Counted from the first letter of the stretch, positions 53,299 through 62,815 are shown. The stretch: DNA of 64,000 nucleotides from SG8-30 sp963695155 (GCA_963695155.1 CAVOGD010000007.1:124001-188000), one strand, 5' to 3'. Numbers and translations are program-made. Notes: a model not told the origin generated them from the letters alone.

Positions 53299-54675
53299 AT
53301 GGAGCAGTTGCCCGCCCGGTCCGGCGCCGCTGCCGGCGGGCCCCGCCGGGACGTGTATACGGTATCGCGCCTCAATCGCGAGGCGCGCGGCCTCATCGAG
53401 GCCGGCTTCGGCACGCTGTGGCTGGAGGGCGAGGTCTCGAATTTCGCCCGTCCCGCCTCCGGCCACTGGTACTTCTCGCTGAAGGACGACGCCGCGCAGC
53501 TGCGCTGCGCCATGTTCAGGAACCGCAACGCCGGCCTCGGCCTCCTGCCCAGGGACGGCATGCAGGTGCTGGTGCGCGCGCGCGTGAGCCTGTACGAGGC
53601 ACGCGGCGAGTTCCAGCTGGTCGTGGACCATCTGGAGGACGCCGGCGAGGGCGAGCTGCGCCGGCGCCTCGAGCAGCTCAAGGCCCGGCTCGGCGCCGCG
53701 GGCCTGTTCGCCGCGGACCGCAAGCGCCCGCTGCCGCGCCTGCCCGCCGCCATCGGCGTCGTCACCTCGCCGACCGGCGCCGCGCTGCGCGACGTGCTGC
53801 AGGTCCTGGGCCGGCGCTTCCCGGCCGCCGGCGTGCTCCTGTATCCCGTGCCCGTGCAGGGCGACGGTGCCGCCGACCGCATCGCCGCAGCGATTCGCCT
53901 GGCCTCGGCACGCAACGAGGTGGACGTGCTGGTCGTGACGCGCGGCGGCGGCTCGCTCGAGGACCTGTGGGCCTTCAACGAGGAAGCCGTGGCCCGGGCC
54001 ATCTACGAATGCGGCGTGCCGGTGGTCTCGGCGATCGGCCACGAGGTGGACGTGACGATCGCCGACCTGGTCGCCGACGTCAGGGCGCCCACTCCCTCGG
54101 CCGCCGCGGAACTCATCGTGCCGGACGCCGGCGAGTGGCTGCGCACGCTGGACGGCACGGCGACGCGGCTCGCCGCGAGCTGGGCGCGGCGGCGCGACGA
54201 ATGGCGGCAGGCGCTCGACTGGGGGCGCCGCCGCCTGGCGCAGCTGCACCCGGCGGCGCTGCTGGAACAGCGATCGCAGCGGCTGGATGAGCTGGGCGGC
54301 CGGCTGTCTGCCAGCCTGCGCGGCCGGGTGCTGCTGGCCTCGCACGGCCTCGCTGCGCGGCGTGCGGAGCTCTTGCGGGAGTCGCCCGCCGCGCGCCTGG
54401 CGTCGCTGGCACGGCGCATGGCCGTGCTGGTTGCGCAGCTCGGGCCGGCGGCCAGTGCGCGCCTCGATTCCTGCGGCGCCGCGCTGGCCAGCGCGGCCCG
54501 CGCCCTGCAGGCCACGAGTCCGCTCGCGACGCTCGAGCGTGGCTACGCGGTGGTGACGCGCCTGCCCGACGGCCGCGTGCTGCGGGACGCCGCCGACGCC
54601 CCCGCCGGCACCGACATCGAGGCGCGGTTCGCGCGCGGGCGGCTGCGCGCCAGGGTCACCAGGAACCCCGGCTGA
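53299..54675 (+). CDS. xseA: Exodeoxyribonuclease VII large subunit
   Basis: 458 residues. It has an N-terminal OB fold (YTVSRLNREARGLIEAGFG and GHWYFSLKDDAAQLRC), a catalytic domain (IGVVTSPTGAALRDVL, VTRGGGSLEDLWAFNEE, SAIGHEVDVTIADLVAD) and a C-terminal helical region that binds XseB. It degrades single-stranded DNA in both directions. TATCAT (53287-53292) ends 6 nt before the ATG. It is convergent with der, 7 nt away. Confidence 0.97.
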   Translation: MEQLPARSGAAAGGPRRDVYTVSRLNREARGLIEAGFGTLWLEGEVSNFARPASGHWYFSLKDDAAQLRCAMFRNRNAGLGLLPRDGMQVLVRARVSLYEARGEFQLVVDHLEDAGEGELRRRLEQLKARLGAAGLFAADRKRPLPRLPAAIGVVTSPTGAALRDVLQVLGRRFPAAGVLLYPVPVQGDGAADRIAAAIRLASARNEVDVLVVTRGGGSLEDLWAFNEEAVARAIYECGVPVVSAIGHEVDVTIADLVADVRAPTPSAAAELIVPDAGEWLRTLDGTATRLAASWARRRDEWRQALDWGRRRLAQLHPAALLEQRSQRLDELGGRLSASLRGRVLLASHGLAARRAELLRESPAARLASLARRMAVLVAQLGPAASARLDSCGAALASAARALQATSPLATLERGYAVVTRLPDGRVLRDAADAPAGTDIEARFARGRLRARVTRNPG

Positions 54676-54682
54676 GCGGGCG

Positions 54683-56074
54683 TCAGCGTCGCTGGGGACG
54701 CTGCACGCGCTGGCGCTTGCGCTGCTGGCGCGGCGTGAGCGGGTTGCGGCGGCCCGCGAAGGGGTTCTCCTCGCCGCGGAATTCGACCCGTACCGGTGTT
54801 CCCTGCAGGTCGAAGGCCTTGCGGAAGCAGTGCGACAGGTAGCGACGGTAGTCCTCGGGCGTGCGCTGCGCCTGGGTCCCGTGGATGACGACGACCGGCG
54901 GGTTGCGTCCGCCCTGGTGCGCGTAGCGCAGCTTGATGCGGCGGCCGCGCACCAGCGGCGGCGCATGCTGCTGCATGGCCGCCTCCAGCACCCGCGTCAG
55001 TTCCGGCGTCGGCAGGTTGCGCATCGCGGCATCGTAGGCCCCCTGCACCGAGAGCATCATCTCGCCGACGCCGCTGCCGTGCAGCGCGGAGACGAAGTGC
55101 ACGGGCGCATAGTCCAGGAACCGCAGGCGCTGGTCCGCCTGGGCGCGGATCTCGTCGCGCTGCGCGGCGGGGACGTGGTCCCACTTGTTGACGGCAATGA
55201 CCAGCGCGCGGCCGCGGTCGGCCACGATGCCCAGCAGCGTCGCGTCCTGGTCCGCCACGCTGTCCTGCGCGTCGACCACGCCGATCACCACGTGCGCGCC
55301 GTCGACGGCCTGCAGCGTCTTGATCACGCTGAACCGCTCGACCCCCTCGGCCACCCGCGACCGGCGCCGCACGCCGGCCGTGTCGATCATCACGAAGCCG
55401 CGCCCGTCGCGCTCGAAGGGCACGAAGATCGTATCGCGCGTGGTGCCGGGCTCGTCGTAGGCGATCAGCCGCTCCTCGCCGATCAGCCGGTTGATCAGCG
55501 TCGACTTGCCGACGTTCGGCCGGCCGATGACGCAGACGCGGATGGCCTCCGCGGTGCCGGGTGCGGCGTCCTCGGGCGGCGCCGGCACGACCCCCTGCAG
55601 CACCGCCTCCAGCAGTTCCTCGACACCCTGTGAATGCGCGGCCGACACCGCCCGCGGCATGCCGAACCCCAGTTCGTGGAACTCCGCCGTCGCCACCGCG
55701 TCGTCGCGCCCCTCGGACTTGTTGACGGCCACCACCGCCGGCTTGCCGCTGCGCCGCACGACCTCGGCCACGAAGCGGTCGGTCGGCGTCAGTCCCTCGC
55801 GACCATCGACCAGCAGCACGACGTGCCCCGCCTCCTCGATGGCGCGTTGCGTCTGGCGGGCCATCGGGCCCTCGATGCCGCTGGGCGCCTCGACCAGGCC
55901 GCCGGTGTCGACGGCGATGAAGCGATGCCCGGCCGCGCTGCCGAAGCCGTATTGCCGGTCACGGGTGACGCCCGGCACGTCGGCCACGAGGGCGTCGCGG
56001 GTGCCGGTGAGCACGTTGAACAGCGTCGACTTGCCGACGTTCGGCCGGCCGACGAGTGCGATCACCGGCAGCAT
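54683..56074 (-). CDS. der: Ribosome-assembly GTPase Der (EngA)
   Basis: 463 residues with two tandem GTPase domains, each with GRPNVGKSTL(F/I)N, a DTGG/DTAG switch and NKxD (AVNKSEG, AVNKWDH), followed by a KH-like domain. It is essential for 50S subunit maturation. The start MLPVIALVG at 56074 is typical. The Arg/Gln-rich tail (QQRKRQRVQRPQRR) is basic, as expected for RNA contact. It is last in the hisS-yfgM-bamB-der block. Confidence 0.98.
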   Translation of the reverse strand: MLPVIALVGRPNVGKSTLFNVLTGTRDALVADVPGVTRDRQYGFGSAAGHRFIAVDTGGLVEAPSGIEGPMARQTQRAIEEAGHVVLLVDGREGLTPTDRFVAEVVRRSGKPAVVAVNKSEGRDDAVATAEFHELGFGMPRAVSAAHSQGVEELLEAVLQGVVPAPPEDAAPGTAEAIRVCVIGRPNVGKSTLINRLIGEERLIAYDEPGTTRDTIFVPFERDGRGFVMIDTAGVRRRSRVAEGVERFSVIKTLQAVDGAHVVIGVVDAQDSVADQDATLLGIVADRGRALVIAVNKWDHVPAAQRDEIRAQADQRLRFLDYAPVHFVSALHGSGVGEMMLSVQGAYDAAMRNLPTPELTRVLEAAMQQHAPPLVRGRRIKLRYAHQGGRNPPVVVIHGTQAQRTPEDYRRYLSHCFRKAFDLQGTPVRVEFRGEENPFAGRRNPLTPRQQRKRQRVQRPQRR

Positions 56075-56100
56075 GGCGGGTTGCGCAGCCCTGCCCGCCG

Positions 56101-57252
56101 CTAGCGGGCGGGACGGACGCGCGTGCGGAACGCGTGAACGGTGCCGGCGTCGGTCTGCACCAGCACCAGGCCGCCGGCCGCCACCGGCGCGTTGCTGATG
56201 CGGTCGCCGCCCGCGTTGGCGCGCGCCAGCAACTCGCCGCTGCCCCGGTCGAGCCAGTGCAGCCGGCCCTCGAAATCGGCCACGACGATCGCGTCGCCGT
56301 CCACCGCGGCGCCGGTGAGCCGGCGGCGCAGCATGGCGTCCTGCCGCCAGGCCTCGCTGCCGTCGCGGCGACTCAGCGCGACGACCGTGCTGTCGGACAG
56401 GGTGACGAACAGCAGCTCGCCGTCCGTCGCGAGGCCGCGGTGACTCGACAGCTCGTGGCTCCACCACGCCTGCCCCGAAGACCGGGCCAGCATGGCGACG
56501 CGACCCTGGAAACCCGCCACGTAGACATCGTCGCCCGACACGATCACGGCGGAGTCGATGTCCACCAGCCGCTCGAGCTCGGTGCGCCCGCGCGGCGCAG
56601 CCACCGCCGCGCTCCACAGCAGGTCGCCCCCGTCGACGCCCAGCGCCGCCACCTTGCCGTTGTCGAATGCGCACAGGGCCATGTCACCGGATATCACCGG
56701 CACGGCGGAGCCGCGCAGCGACAGCCTCGGCACCGGCTGCTCATAGCTCCAGACGACGCGGCCGTCGCCCGGGTTGAGCGCCTGCAGCCGGCCGTCGACG
56801 GTGCGCACCAGGACAGCCGCCTCGCCCACGGCGGCGCGGGACAGGATCTCGCCGCCGAGGTGCGTGCGCCAGCGCTGTGCGCCGGTCGCAGCGTCGAGGG
56901 CGATGGCCTCGCCCTCCAGCGAGCCGACCACGACCAGTCCGGCGCCCACGCCCGGGCCCGCACCCAGCGGCACCTTGAGCTGCGCCCGCCACTGCACGCG
57001 GCCGTTGTCGGCGGCCAGCGCCATGACTTCGCCCTTCTGGCCCGCCGCATAGACCGTGTCGCCCGCGACGGCCGGTGCCAGCGCCAGGCGCAGCGTGTCG
57101 TCGCCGCCGCCCGCGGACGCGCTCCAGGCACGCTCGACCACCAGCCGCGGCGCAAAGTCCACCAGCTTGGCCGGCGGGTCGACCTTCTTCTGCTTGCCGC
57201 TGCAGCCGGCCGCCAGCGCCAACGCGACGAGCAGCGCGATGGCGCGCTTCAC
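56101..57252 (-). CDS. bamB: Outer-membrane protein assembly lipoprotein BamB
   Basis: 383 residues. The lipoprotein signal ALLVALALAAGC has its lipobox Cys at residue 17, followed by an eight-bladed PQQ/WD-type propeller; repeats are visible as GDTVYAAGQKGEVMAL, GAQRWRTHLG, GRVVWSYEQP and GSEAWRQDAML. It is a component of the BAM complex inserting beta-barrel proteins. The GTG start overlaps the yfgM stop (GTGA). Confidence 0.95.
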   Translation of the reverse strand: MKRAIALLVALALAAGCSGKQKKVDPPAKLVDFAPRLVVERAWSASAGGGDDTLRLALAPAVAGDTVYAAGQKGEVMALAADNGRVQWRAQLKVPLGAGPGVGAGLVVVGSLEGEAIALDAATGAQRWRTHLGGEILSRAAVGEAAVLVRTVDGRLQALNPGDGRVVWSYEQPVPRLSLRGSAVPVISGDMALCAFDNGKVAALGVDGGDLLWSAAVAAPRGRTELERLVDIDSAVIVSGDDVYVAGFQGRVAMLARSSGQAWWSHELSSHRGLATDGELLFVTLSDSTVVALSRRDGSEAWRQDAMLRRRLTGAAVDGDAIVVADFEGRLHWLDRGSGELLARANAGGDRISNAPVAAGGLVLVQTDAGTVHAFRTRVRPAR

Positions 57253-57917
57253 GACGTTTCCCCGGCGGCTTCCGTCGCCTCGAGCTCGTCGAGCTTCAGT
57301 TGCAGCAGCTCGGCGTCCACCAGGCCTCCCGCACCGCCGGCCGGCCGCTGTGCCAGCGCCTGGCGATAGGCGGCCAGTGCCGCGGCGCGTTCGCCCTTGT
57401 CATAGAGGATGTCGCCGCGCAGCTCGCTGAGCCGCGCGTCGACGGCCGGCGCGCGCGCCGCGTCGAGCGTCGCCAGCGCCGCGTCGTGCTGGCCCTGCGC
57501 CCGTTGCACGCGCGCGAGCCGAACGCGCGCGACCAGCGCCAGTTCCGGGTCGTCCGTGTCGTCCATCACCTCGCGCAGCCGCGTCGCGGCCTTGTCGAGT
57601 TCGCCACTCTCCGCGTCCAGGCGCGCCAGCACCAGCGCGGTCTGGTCCGCGTAGGGCGTGGACCCGTACTTCGAGGCGATCTCCGCGGCGATCTGCTCGC
57701 CGGTCGCGCGATCGTTGTCGTCGAGCGCCTGCAGCATGGCGCCGAAGCGCTGCCCCGCCTGCTGCGACCGTCCGTCCAGGTAGGCATTCCAGCCCTGCCA
57801 GCCGTACAGGCCGCCGAGACCGAGCGCCACGCCGGTCACCAGCCACAGCCAGTTCTCCTTGAACCACTGCCGGAGTTGCTCGGCCTGCTCGCGTTCGTCC
57901 AGATACTCGTCAACCAT
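57249..57917 (-). CDS. yfgM: YfgM-like TPR membrane protein
   Basis: 222 residues: a short cytosolic N-terminus (VDEYLDEREQAEQLRQWFKE), one transmembrane helix (about 24-44), then periplasmic TPR-like helices. In E. coli YfgM associates with the SecYEG translocon and PpiD and aids periplasmic protein folding. Its ATG overlaps the hisS stop (TGATG). A longer in-frame start inside hisS is unlikely. Confidence 0.92.
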   Translation of the reverse strand: MVDEYLDEREQAEQLRQWFKENWLWLVTGVALGLGGLYGWQGWNAYLDGRSQQAGQRFGAMLQALDDNDRATGEQIAAEIASKYGSTPYADQTALVLARLDAESGELDKAATRLREVMDDTDDPELALVARVRLARVQRAQGQHDAALATLDAARAPAVDARLSELRGDILYDKGERAAALAAYRQALAQRPAGGAGGLVDAELLQLKLDELEATEAAGETS

Positions 57918-59215
57918 CACTTGCCCTCGTTGTGCGCCGTGCCGCCCGGCAGCAGCGCGCTGATCCGTCCCGCCACGTCCGGCCATCCGCAGTGCTGCTG
58001 CGGCGCATCCGTCCGCAGCGGCTTGAGTGCCGCGACGCCGCGCGCCACCTCGTCATCGCCGATGATGACCGCCAGCGCGGCGCCGCTGCGATCGGCCCGC
58101 CTGAGCTGCGACTTGAAGCTGCCGCCGCCGGCGTTGACCGCAATGCGCAGGCCCGGCAGGGCGTCGCGCCAGCCTTCCACCAGCGCCAGCCCCGCCTGTC
58201 CGGCGCGCTCGCCGGCCAGCACCACGTACACATCGGGCGCGGTCCCCGGCACCGCGACGCCCGCCTCGCGCATGAGCGTGGCCACGCGCTCGACGCCGAG
58301 CGCCCAGCCGATGGCGGGGGTCGGCTCCCCGCCCAGCTGCGCCACCAGCCCATCATAGCGGCCGCCCGAGCAGACGGCATCCTGCGCGCCGAGCGCGTCG
58401 GAGGTCCACTCGAAGACCGTCCGCGTGTAGTAGTCGAGGCCGCGCACCAGCCGCGGGTTGACGGCATAAGACACGCCGCAGGCGTCCAGATGCGCGCACA
58501 GCCCCGCGAAGTGCTCGCGGGAGGCCTCGTCCAGGTGGTCCATGACCAGCGGCGCGCCGTCGATGACCGGCTGCAGGTCCGGGTTCTTCGAGTCGAGGAT
58601 GCGCAACGGGTTGCCGCCCAGCCGGCGTCGGCTGTCGTCGTCGAGCCGCTCGCGGTGGGACTCGAAATACGCCACCAGCAGGTCCCGGTAGCCGCGCCTC
58701 GATTCCGGGGTGCCCAGCGAGTTGACCTGCAGCGTGAGCCCCGTGAGGCCGAGCCGTTGCCACAGGCGTGCGGACAGCAGGATGACCTCCGCGTCGACGT
58801 CCGGTCCCTCGTAGCCCAGCGCCTCGCAATCCAGCTGGTGGAACTGGCGATAGCGGCCCTTCTGCGGCCGCTCGTGCCGGAACATCGGCCCGGCCGTCCA
58901 CAGGCGGTGCTTCTGGTTGTGCAGCAGGCCGTTGGAGATCGCCGCCCGCACCAGGCCCGCCGTGGCTTCCGGCCGCAGGGTCAGGCTGTCGCCGGACCGG
59001 TCCTGGAAGCTGTACATCTCCTTCTCGACGATGTCGGTGAACTCGCCGATCGAGCGCTCGAACAACGCCGTGTGCTCGAGCAGCGGGACCCGGATCTCCT
59101 GGTAGCCGTAGGCGGCAAAGACCTCGCGGGCCGTTGCCTCGAGGAACTGCCAGTAGGGCACGTCCGCGCCGAACACGTCGTTCATGCCGCGCACGGGTTG
59201 CAGGGCCTTGTCCAT
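57917..59215 (-). CDS. hisS: Histidyl-tRNA synthetase
   Basis: 432-residue class II synthetase. The start is LQPVRGMNDVFGADVPYW; motif 2 is MFRHERPQKGRYRQFHQLDC; the histidine-specific motif is LVRGLDYYTRTVFEW; then SGGRYDGLVAQLGG and motif 3 (AIGWALGVERV). The C-terminal anticodon domain is intact. It starts 2 nt after rodZ ends. Confidence 0.97.
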   Translation of the reverse strand: MDKALQPVRGMNDVFGADVPYWQFLEATAREVFAAYGYQEIRVPLLEHTALFERSIGEFTDIVEKEMYSFQDRSGDSLTLRPEATAGLVRAAISNGLLHNQKHRLWTAGPMFRHERPQKGRYRQFHQLDCEALGYEGPDVDAEVILLSARLWQRLGLTGLTLQVNSLGTPESRRGYRDLLVAYFESHRERLDDDSRRRLGGNPLRILDSKNPDLQPVIDGAPLVMDHLDEASREHFAGLCAHLDACGVSYAVNPRLVRGLDYYTRTVFEWTSDALGAQDAVCSGGRYDGLVAQLGGEPTPAIGWALGVERVATLMREAGVAVPGTAPDVYVVLAGERAGQAGLALVEGWRDALPGLRIAVNAGGGSFKSQLRRADRSGAALAVIIGDDEVARGVAALKPLRTDAPQQHCGWPDVAGRISALLPGGTAHNEGK

Positions 59216-59217
59216 GC

Positions 59218-60000
59218 TCAGGTCTCGTCCTGCGGCGTGGCCGGGACACGCGCGACCGTGCCCGCCTCGTCCACGTAGATGGTGGCCGTATTCTGCACGA
59301 CCACCCTGCCGGGCAGCGTCACGTCGCGGCCATCCAGCGTCACGCGCGCCGCCCCCACGTTGCCCAGCACGACCCGCCACGGTGCGGGACCCGGGAAGGC
59401 CAGCGACGCGCCGCCTTCGGCCAGTTCGTAGGCCAGCCGCTGGCCGGTGGCGTCGTACACCTCGATCCAGCAGAGATCAGTGAAGTCGACAGTCAGGCGC
59501 CCCGCGTCGGCCCGGACCGGCGCTTCCGGCGGCGGCGGCGCGGCCGGCTGCACGGCCGCCTCGGTCACCGCCGCGACGGGCGCCGCCGCCGGCGGCGATT
59601 CGCGACCCTGCAGCCACCACGCGCCGGCAATGATGGCCGCCAGTGCGGCGGGCAGCAGCACGGGCACGGCCGCGGCCAGCGGGTTCCTGGATTCGACGAC
59701 GGGCGCGTTCAGGCTCGCCGGCGGCGGCGCCTCGGGCACCGCCTCTTCATGATGCGTCGCCTCGTAGCCTTCGAGGAACTGCTGCGCCGGCAGTCCCAGC
59801 AGCGCCGCGTAGCGCCGCAGGTGCCCGCGCACGAACACGGCCGGGCCGAGGCCGTCGTAGCGGCCTTCCTCCATGTCCGTCACCCGTTCCGGGGTCAGCC
59901 GCAGTTCCTCGGCGATCTTGAGCAGCGAGAAGCCGCGCGCCTCGCGGGCTGCCCGCAGCGCCCCTCCGGGCGGGGCCGGCTCCTCGGGCGTCGCGCTCAC
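59218..60000 (-). CDS. rodZ: Cytoskeleton protein RodZ
   Basis: 260 residues. An N-terminal HTH domain binds MreB (about 10-90; LRAAREARGFSLLKIAEELR, FVRGHLRRYAALLGLP), then a proline-rich link and one transmembrane helix (about 110-130; VPVLLPAALAAIIAGAWW) and a periplasmic DUF4115 beta domain (CWIEVYDATGQRLAYELAEG). It maintains rod shape. It is shorter than E. coli RodZ (337) because the linker is reduced. The GTG start overlaps the pilF stop (GTGA). Confidence 0.9.
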   Translation of the reverse strand: MSATPEEPAPPGGALRAAREARGFSLLKIAEELRLTPERVTDMEEGRYDGLGPAVFVRGHLRRYAALLGLPAQQFLEGYEATHHEEAVPEAPPPASLNAPVVESRNPLAAAVPVLLPAALAAIIAGAWWLQGRESPPAAAPVAAVTEAAVQPAAPPPPEAPVRADAGRLTVDFTDLCWIEVYDATGQRLAYELAEGGASLAFPGPAPWRVVLGNVGAARVTLDGRDVTLPGRVVVQNTATIYVDEAGTVARVPATPQDET

Positions 60001-60764
60001 TCGGACCCCTGACGCCCGATCTCCGCCAGGATGCGCGCTTCCGGCGAGTCCGGGAACTTGCTGCGCAGGCGCAGCGCATACTCGTCCGCCGCCGCGGCAT
60101 CCGCCAGCGCGGTCTCGACCTGGTAGCCGAGCAGGAACACCTCCGCCGCCGCCGCCGGGACCGTCGACAGGTAGCGCTGCAGGAAGGCGCGCGCCTGCAG
60201 CAGGTTGCCGCGCTCGAACGACACGCCGGCCAGCTGCAGCAGCGCCTCGGTGTACGTCGTGCGCTGCGCCAGCGCGAGCCGCAGGTACTGCTCGGACTCC
60301 TCGAGGCGGCCGGCACGGCGTGCGCAGACGCCGGCATTCGTGTAGGCGACCTCCGGCGTGCGGTACAGCGGATTGCGGGCGGCCGCCAGGAACATCTCCT
60401 CGCCGCGCCGCGGCTCGCCGTTGCGGCACAGAAACGCTCCGAACGAGTTCTGCGCCTCGGGGTTGTCGGACTCGAGCCGCAGCGCCTGGCGGTAGTGCCG
60501 CTCGGCCCGCTTCGGCTCCTGCATCTGCTCGTACAGCATGCCGGCGCCGATCTGCACGCCGACGTCGCGCGAATTCTGCTGCAGCGCCCGCTCGATCTTG
60601 TCGCGGGCAATCGCCAGCTGGCCCTGCCGCATGTACTCCAGGCCGAGCCTCACGTTGATGCGCGCCGCATCGTGCAGCGGGTCGGACTGGGCCGGTTGCT
60701 GCGCCATGGCCGGTGCGGCCGCGCAGGCCGCCCATATCGCCAGCAGAACGACGGTCTTCTTCAT
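59997..60764 (-). CDS. pilF: Type IV pilus biogenesis/stability protein PilW/PilF
   Basis: 255 residues: an N-terminal signal (MKKTVVLLAIWAACAAAPAMA) and six TPR-like repeats (RLGLEYMRQGQLAIARDKIE, YRQALRLESDNPEAQNSFGA, AYTNAGVCARRAGRLEESEQ). In Pseudomonas PilF is an outer-membrane lipoprotein needed to multimerise secretin PilQ. Here the only signal-region Cys (Trp-Ala-Ala-Cys) is a poor lipobox, and the AMA-QQ signal peptidase I site looks better. The start overlaps the rlmN stop by ATGA. Confidence 0.9.
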   Translation of the reverse strand: MKKTVVLLAIWAACAAAPAMAQQPAQSDPLHDAARINVRLGLEYMRQGQLAIARDKIERALQQNSRDVGVQIGAGMLYEQMQEPKRAERHYRQALRLESDNPEAQNSFGAFLCRNGEPRRGEEMFLAAARNPLYRTPEVAYTNAGVCARRAGRLEESEQYLRLALAQRTTYTEALLQLAGVSFERGNLLQARAFLQRYLSTVPAAAAEVFLLGYQVETALADAAAADEYALRLRSKFPDSPEARILAEIGRQGSE

Positions 60765-61885
60765 GCCTGCACCCTGACGCCGACGAGCTTGCTGCCCAGA
60801 CGCACCATGGTCCGGTCGAGCACGCGGCCCTTGAGTTGACCGCAGGCCGCGTCGATGTCGTCACCGCGCGTCCTGCGGATGGTCGCGATCACCCCCTGCT
60901 TCATCAGCAGGTCCCTGAAGCGGGCGATGACCGGCTCGGGCGAGCGCCGGTAGCGGGTGCCCGCGAAGCTGTTGAAGGGAATGAGGTTCACCTTGCAGTC
61001 CTGACCCGCCAGCAACGCCGCAAGTTCCCGCGCATGCTGCGGCCGGTCGTTGACGCCATCCAGCATGACGTACTCGAAGGTGATGCTGCGCCCGTTCTGC
61101 CGCTCGAGGTAATGCCAGCAGGCCGCCAGCAGCGAGGCGATCGGGTGCTTGCGGTTGATCGGCACGAGCTGGTCGCGCAAGGCGTCGTTGGGCGCATGCA
61201 GCGACACCGCCAGCGCCACGTTGCACTCCTCGGCCAGCCGGTAGATCTGCGGCACGAGCCCGGAGGTCGACAGGGTGACCCGGCGGCGCGACAGGTCGTA
61301 GCCCAGGTCGTCGAGCATCACGTGCATGGCCGGCAGCACGCTGCGGTAGTTGGCCAGCGGCTCGCCCATGCCCATGAACACGACGTTGGTGATCACGCGG
61401 TTGCCGCCCGGCTCGGCGCCCAGCTCGCGGTTCGCCAGCCAGACCTGGCCGACGATCTCGGCGGCCGTCAGGTTGCGGTTGAAGCCCTGCTGGGCGGTCG
61501 AGCAGAAGCTGCAGTCCAGCGCGCAGCCGACCTGGCTGGAGATGCACAGCGTGCCGCGGCCCGGCTCGGGGATGAAGACCGTCTCGATGGCCTGCCCGGC
61601 GCCGCTGGCCCCGGGCGCCTGCAGCAGCCACTTGCGCGTGCCATCGGCCGATGCCTGGGCCTTCACGATCGCGGGCGGCGCCACCTCGGCGACCGCGGCC
61701 AGCGCCTCGCGGAACCCGCGCGACAGGTCGGTCATCCGTTCGAAGTCGCTCTCGCCGCGCCGGTAGATCCACTTCATGAGCTGGCGCGCCCGGAAGGGCC
61801 GCGCGCCGAGCGACGCGACATAGGCCTCCAGCTCGGGCCGCGAAAGCCCCAGCAGGTTCACCTTGGTCGCGTGCGGCAGTGTCAT
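60761..61885 (-). CDS. rlmN: Dual-specificity 23S rRNA/tRNA m2A methyltransferase RlmN
   Basis: A 374-residue radical-SAM enzyme methylating A2503 of 23S rRNA and A37 of tRNAs. The cluster motif is CALDCSFCSTAQQGF (CxxxCxxC). Also present are GMGEPLANYRSVLPAM, VTLSTSGLVPQIYRLA and the N-terminal LSRPELEAYVASLG. Radical-SAM methyl transfer needs the C-terminal Cys (GDDIDAACGQL), which is present. It lies between ndk and pilF as in other gammaproteobacteria. Confidence 0.96.
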   Translation of the reverse strand: MTLPHATKVNLLGLSRPELEAYVASLGARPFRARQLMKWIYRRGESDFERMTDLSRGFREALAAVAEVAPPAIVKAQASADGTRKWLLQAPGASGAGQAIETVFIPEPGRGTLCISSQVGCALDCSFCSTAQQGFNRNLTAAEIVGQVWLANRELGAEPGGNRVITNVVFMGMGEPLANYRSVLPAMHVMLDDLGYDLSRRRVTLSTSGLVPQIYRLAEECNVALAVSLHAPNDALRDQLVPINRKHPIASLLAACWHYLERQNGRSITFEYVMLDGVNDRPQHARELAALLAGQDCKVNLIPFNSFAGTRYRRSPEPVIARFRDLLMKQGVIATIRRTRGDDIDAACGQLKGRVLDRTMVRLGSKLVGVRVQA

Positions 61886-61898
61886 GGCAGTGTGGCGC

Positions 61899-62330
61899 TC
61901 AGCGGGTGCGCGGGCAGAGGTCGACTTCGCTGAAGAAGAACGCGATCTCGCGGGCCGCGTTCTCCGCGCTGTCGGAGCCGTGCACGACGTTTTCCTCGAT
62001 GCTCCGGGCGAGGTCGGCGCGGATCGTGCCGGGCGCCGCCTTCTTCGGGTCCGTGGCGCCCATCACCTCGCGGTTGCGGGCCACGGCGTCGGCGCCCTCC
62101 AGCACCTGCACCATGACCGGCCCGGACGTCATGTACGTGCACAGGTCCGCGTAGAACGGCCGCTCGCGGTGCACCGCATAGAAGCCCTCCGCCTGGGCCC
62201 GTGTGAGGTGCAGCATGCGCGCCGCGACGATCTTCAGGCCGCCCTGCTCGAAGCGACGGTAGACGTCGCCGATCAGGTTGCCGGACACGCCGTCCGGCTT
62301 GACGATGGACAGGGTACGTTCTACGCCCAT
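61899..62330 (-). CDS. ndk: Nucleoside diphosphate kinase
   Basis: A 143-residue enzyme balancing nucleoside triphosphate pools. The phospho-acceptor is His117 in NVVHGSDS; ERTLSIVKPDGV and the Kpn-loop region GATDPKKAAPGTIR are canonical. AGAGGA lies 5 nt before the ATG. Confidence 0.98.
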   Translation of the reverse strand: MGVERTLSIVKPDGVSGNLIGDVYRRFEQGGLKIVAARMLHLTRAQAEGFYAVHRERPFYADLCTYMTSGPVMVQVLEGADAVARNREVMGATDPKKAAPGTIRADLARSIEENVVHGSDSAENAAREIAFFFSEVDLCPRTR

Positions 62331-62423
62331 GGAATCCTCTGTGGAAGTGACTGGAAAGAGACGTGCAACCGGCGCCGGCCCGTGCGACCCGGGCGCCTGC
62401 CGGTTGGCTGCTTCAAACACGAT

Positions 62424-62453
62424 AGTGTAGCGGCGCAGGCCACCCCGCGGCAA
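62424..62453 (-). promoter_or_regulatory. Putative sigma70 promoter of ndk-rlmN-pilF-rodZ-hisS
   Basis: TTGCCG (62448-62453) and TACACT (62424-62429) on the minus strand, 18 nt apart, about 95 nt before the ndk ATG. Confidence 0.35.
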
Positions 62454-62491
62454 ATGAAAACGCGTGGAAGTCCCTGCCCCTCAAGGGAAAA

Positions 62492-62815
62492 TCAGACGCT
62501 GAAGCTCTCGCCGCAGCCGCACTCGCCGCGCACGTTGGGGTTGCGGAAGCGGAATGCCTCGCTGAACCCGTGGCGCACGAAATCGACCTCGGTGCCGTCC
62601 ACCAGCGACAGGCTGTCCGCATCGACCACGACCTGCACGCCCTGCGACTCGAAGACGCGGTCCTGCGGCCCGATCTCGTCGGCGTAGTTGACGACGTACG
62701 CGTAACCCGAGCAGCCGGTCTTGCGGATGCCGAGCCTGAGGCCCACGCCGCGGCCCCGCTCGCTGATGAACGTGAGGACGCGGTCGGCGGCGGACTTGGT
62801 GAGCGTGACGGCCAT
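62492..62815 (-). CDS. iscA: Iron-sulfur cluster assembly protein IscA
   Basis: A 107-residue A-type Fe-S carrier. The three conserved cysteines are in KTGCSGYAY and the C-terminal ECGCGESF. The sequence LVDGTEVDFVRHGFSEAF fits IscA better than ErpA, as do the length and the neighbouring iscS. The ORF opens 12 codons earlier, but MAVTLTKSAADRV at 62815 is the standard start. Confidence 0.92.
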   Translation of the reverse strand: MAVTLTKSAADRVLTFISERGRGVGLRLGIRKTGCSGYAYVVNYADEIGPQDRVFESQGVQVVVDADSLSLVDGTEVDFVRHGFSEAFRFRNPNVRGECGCGESFSV

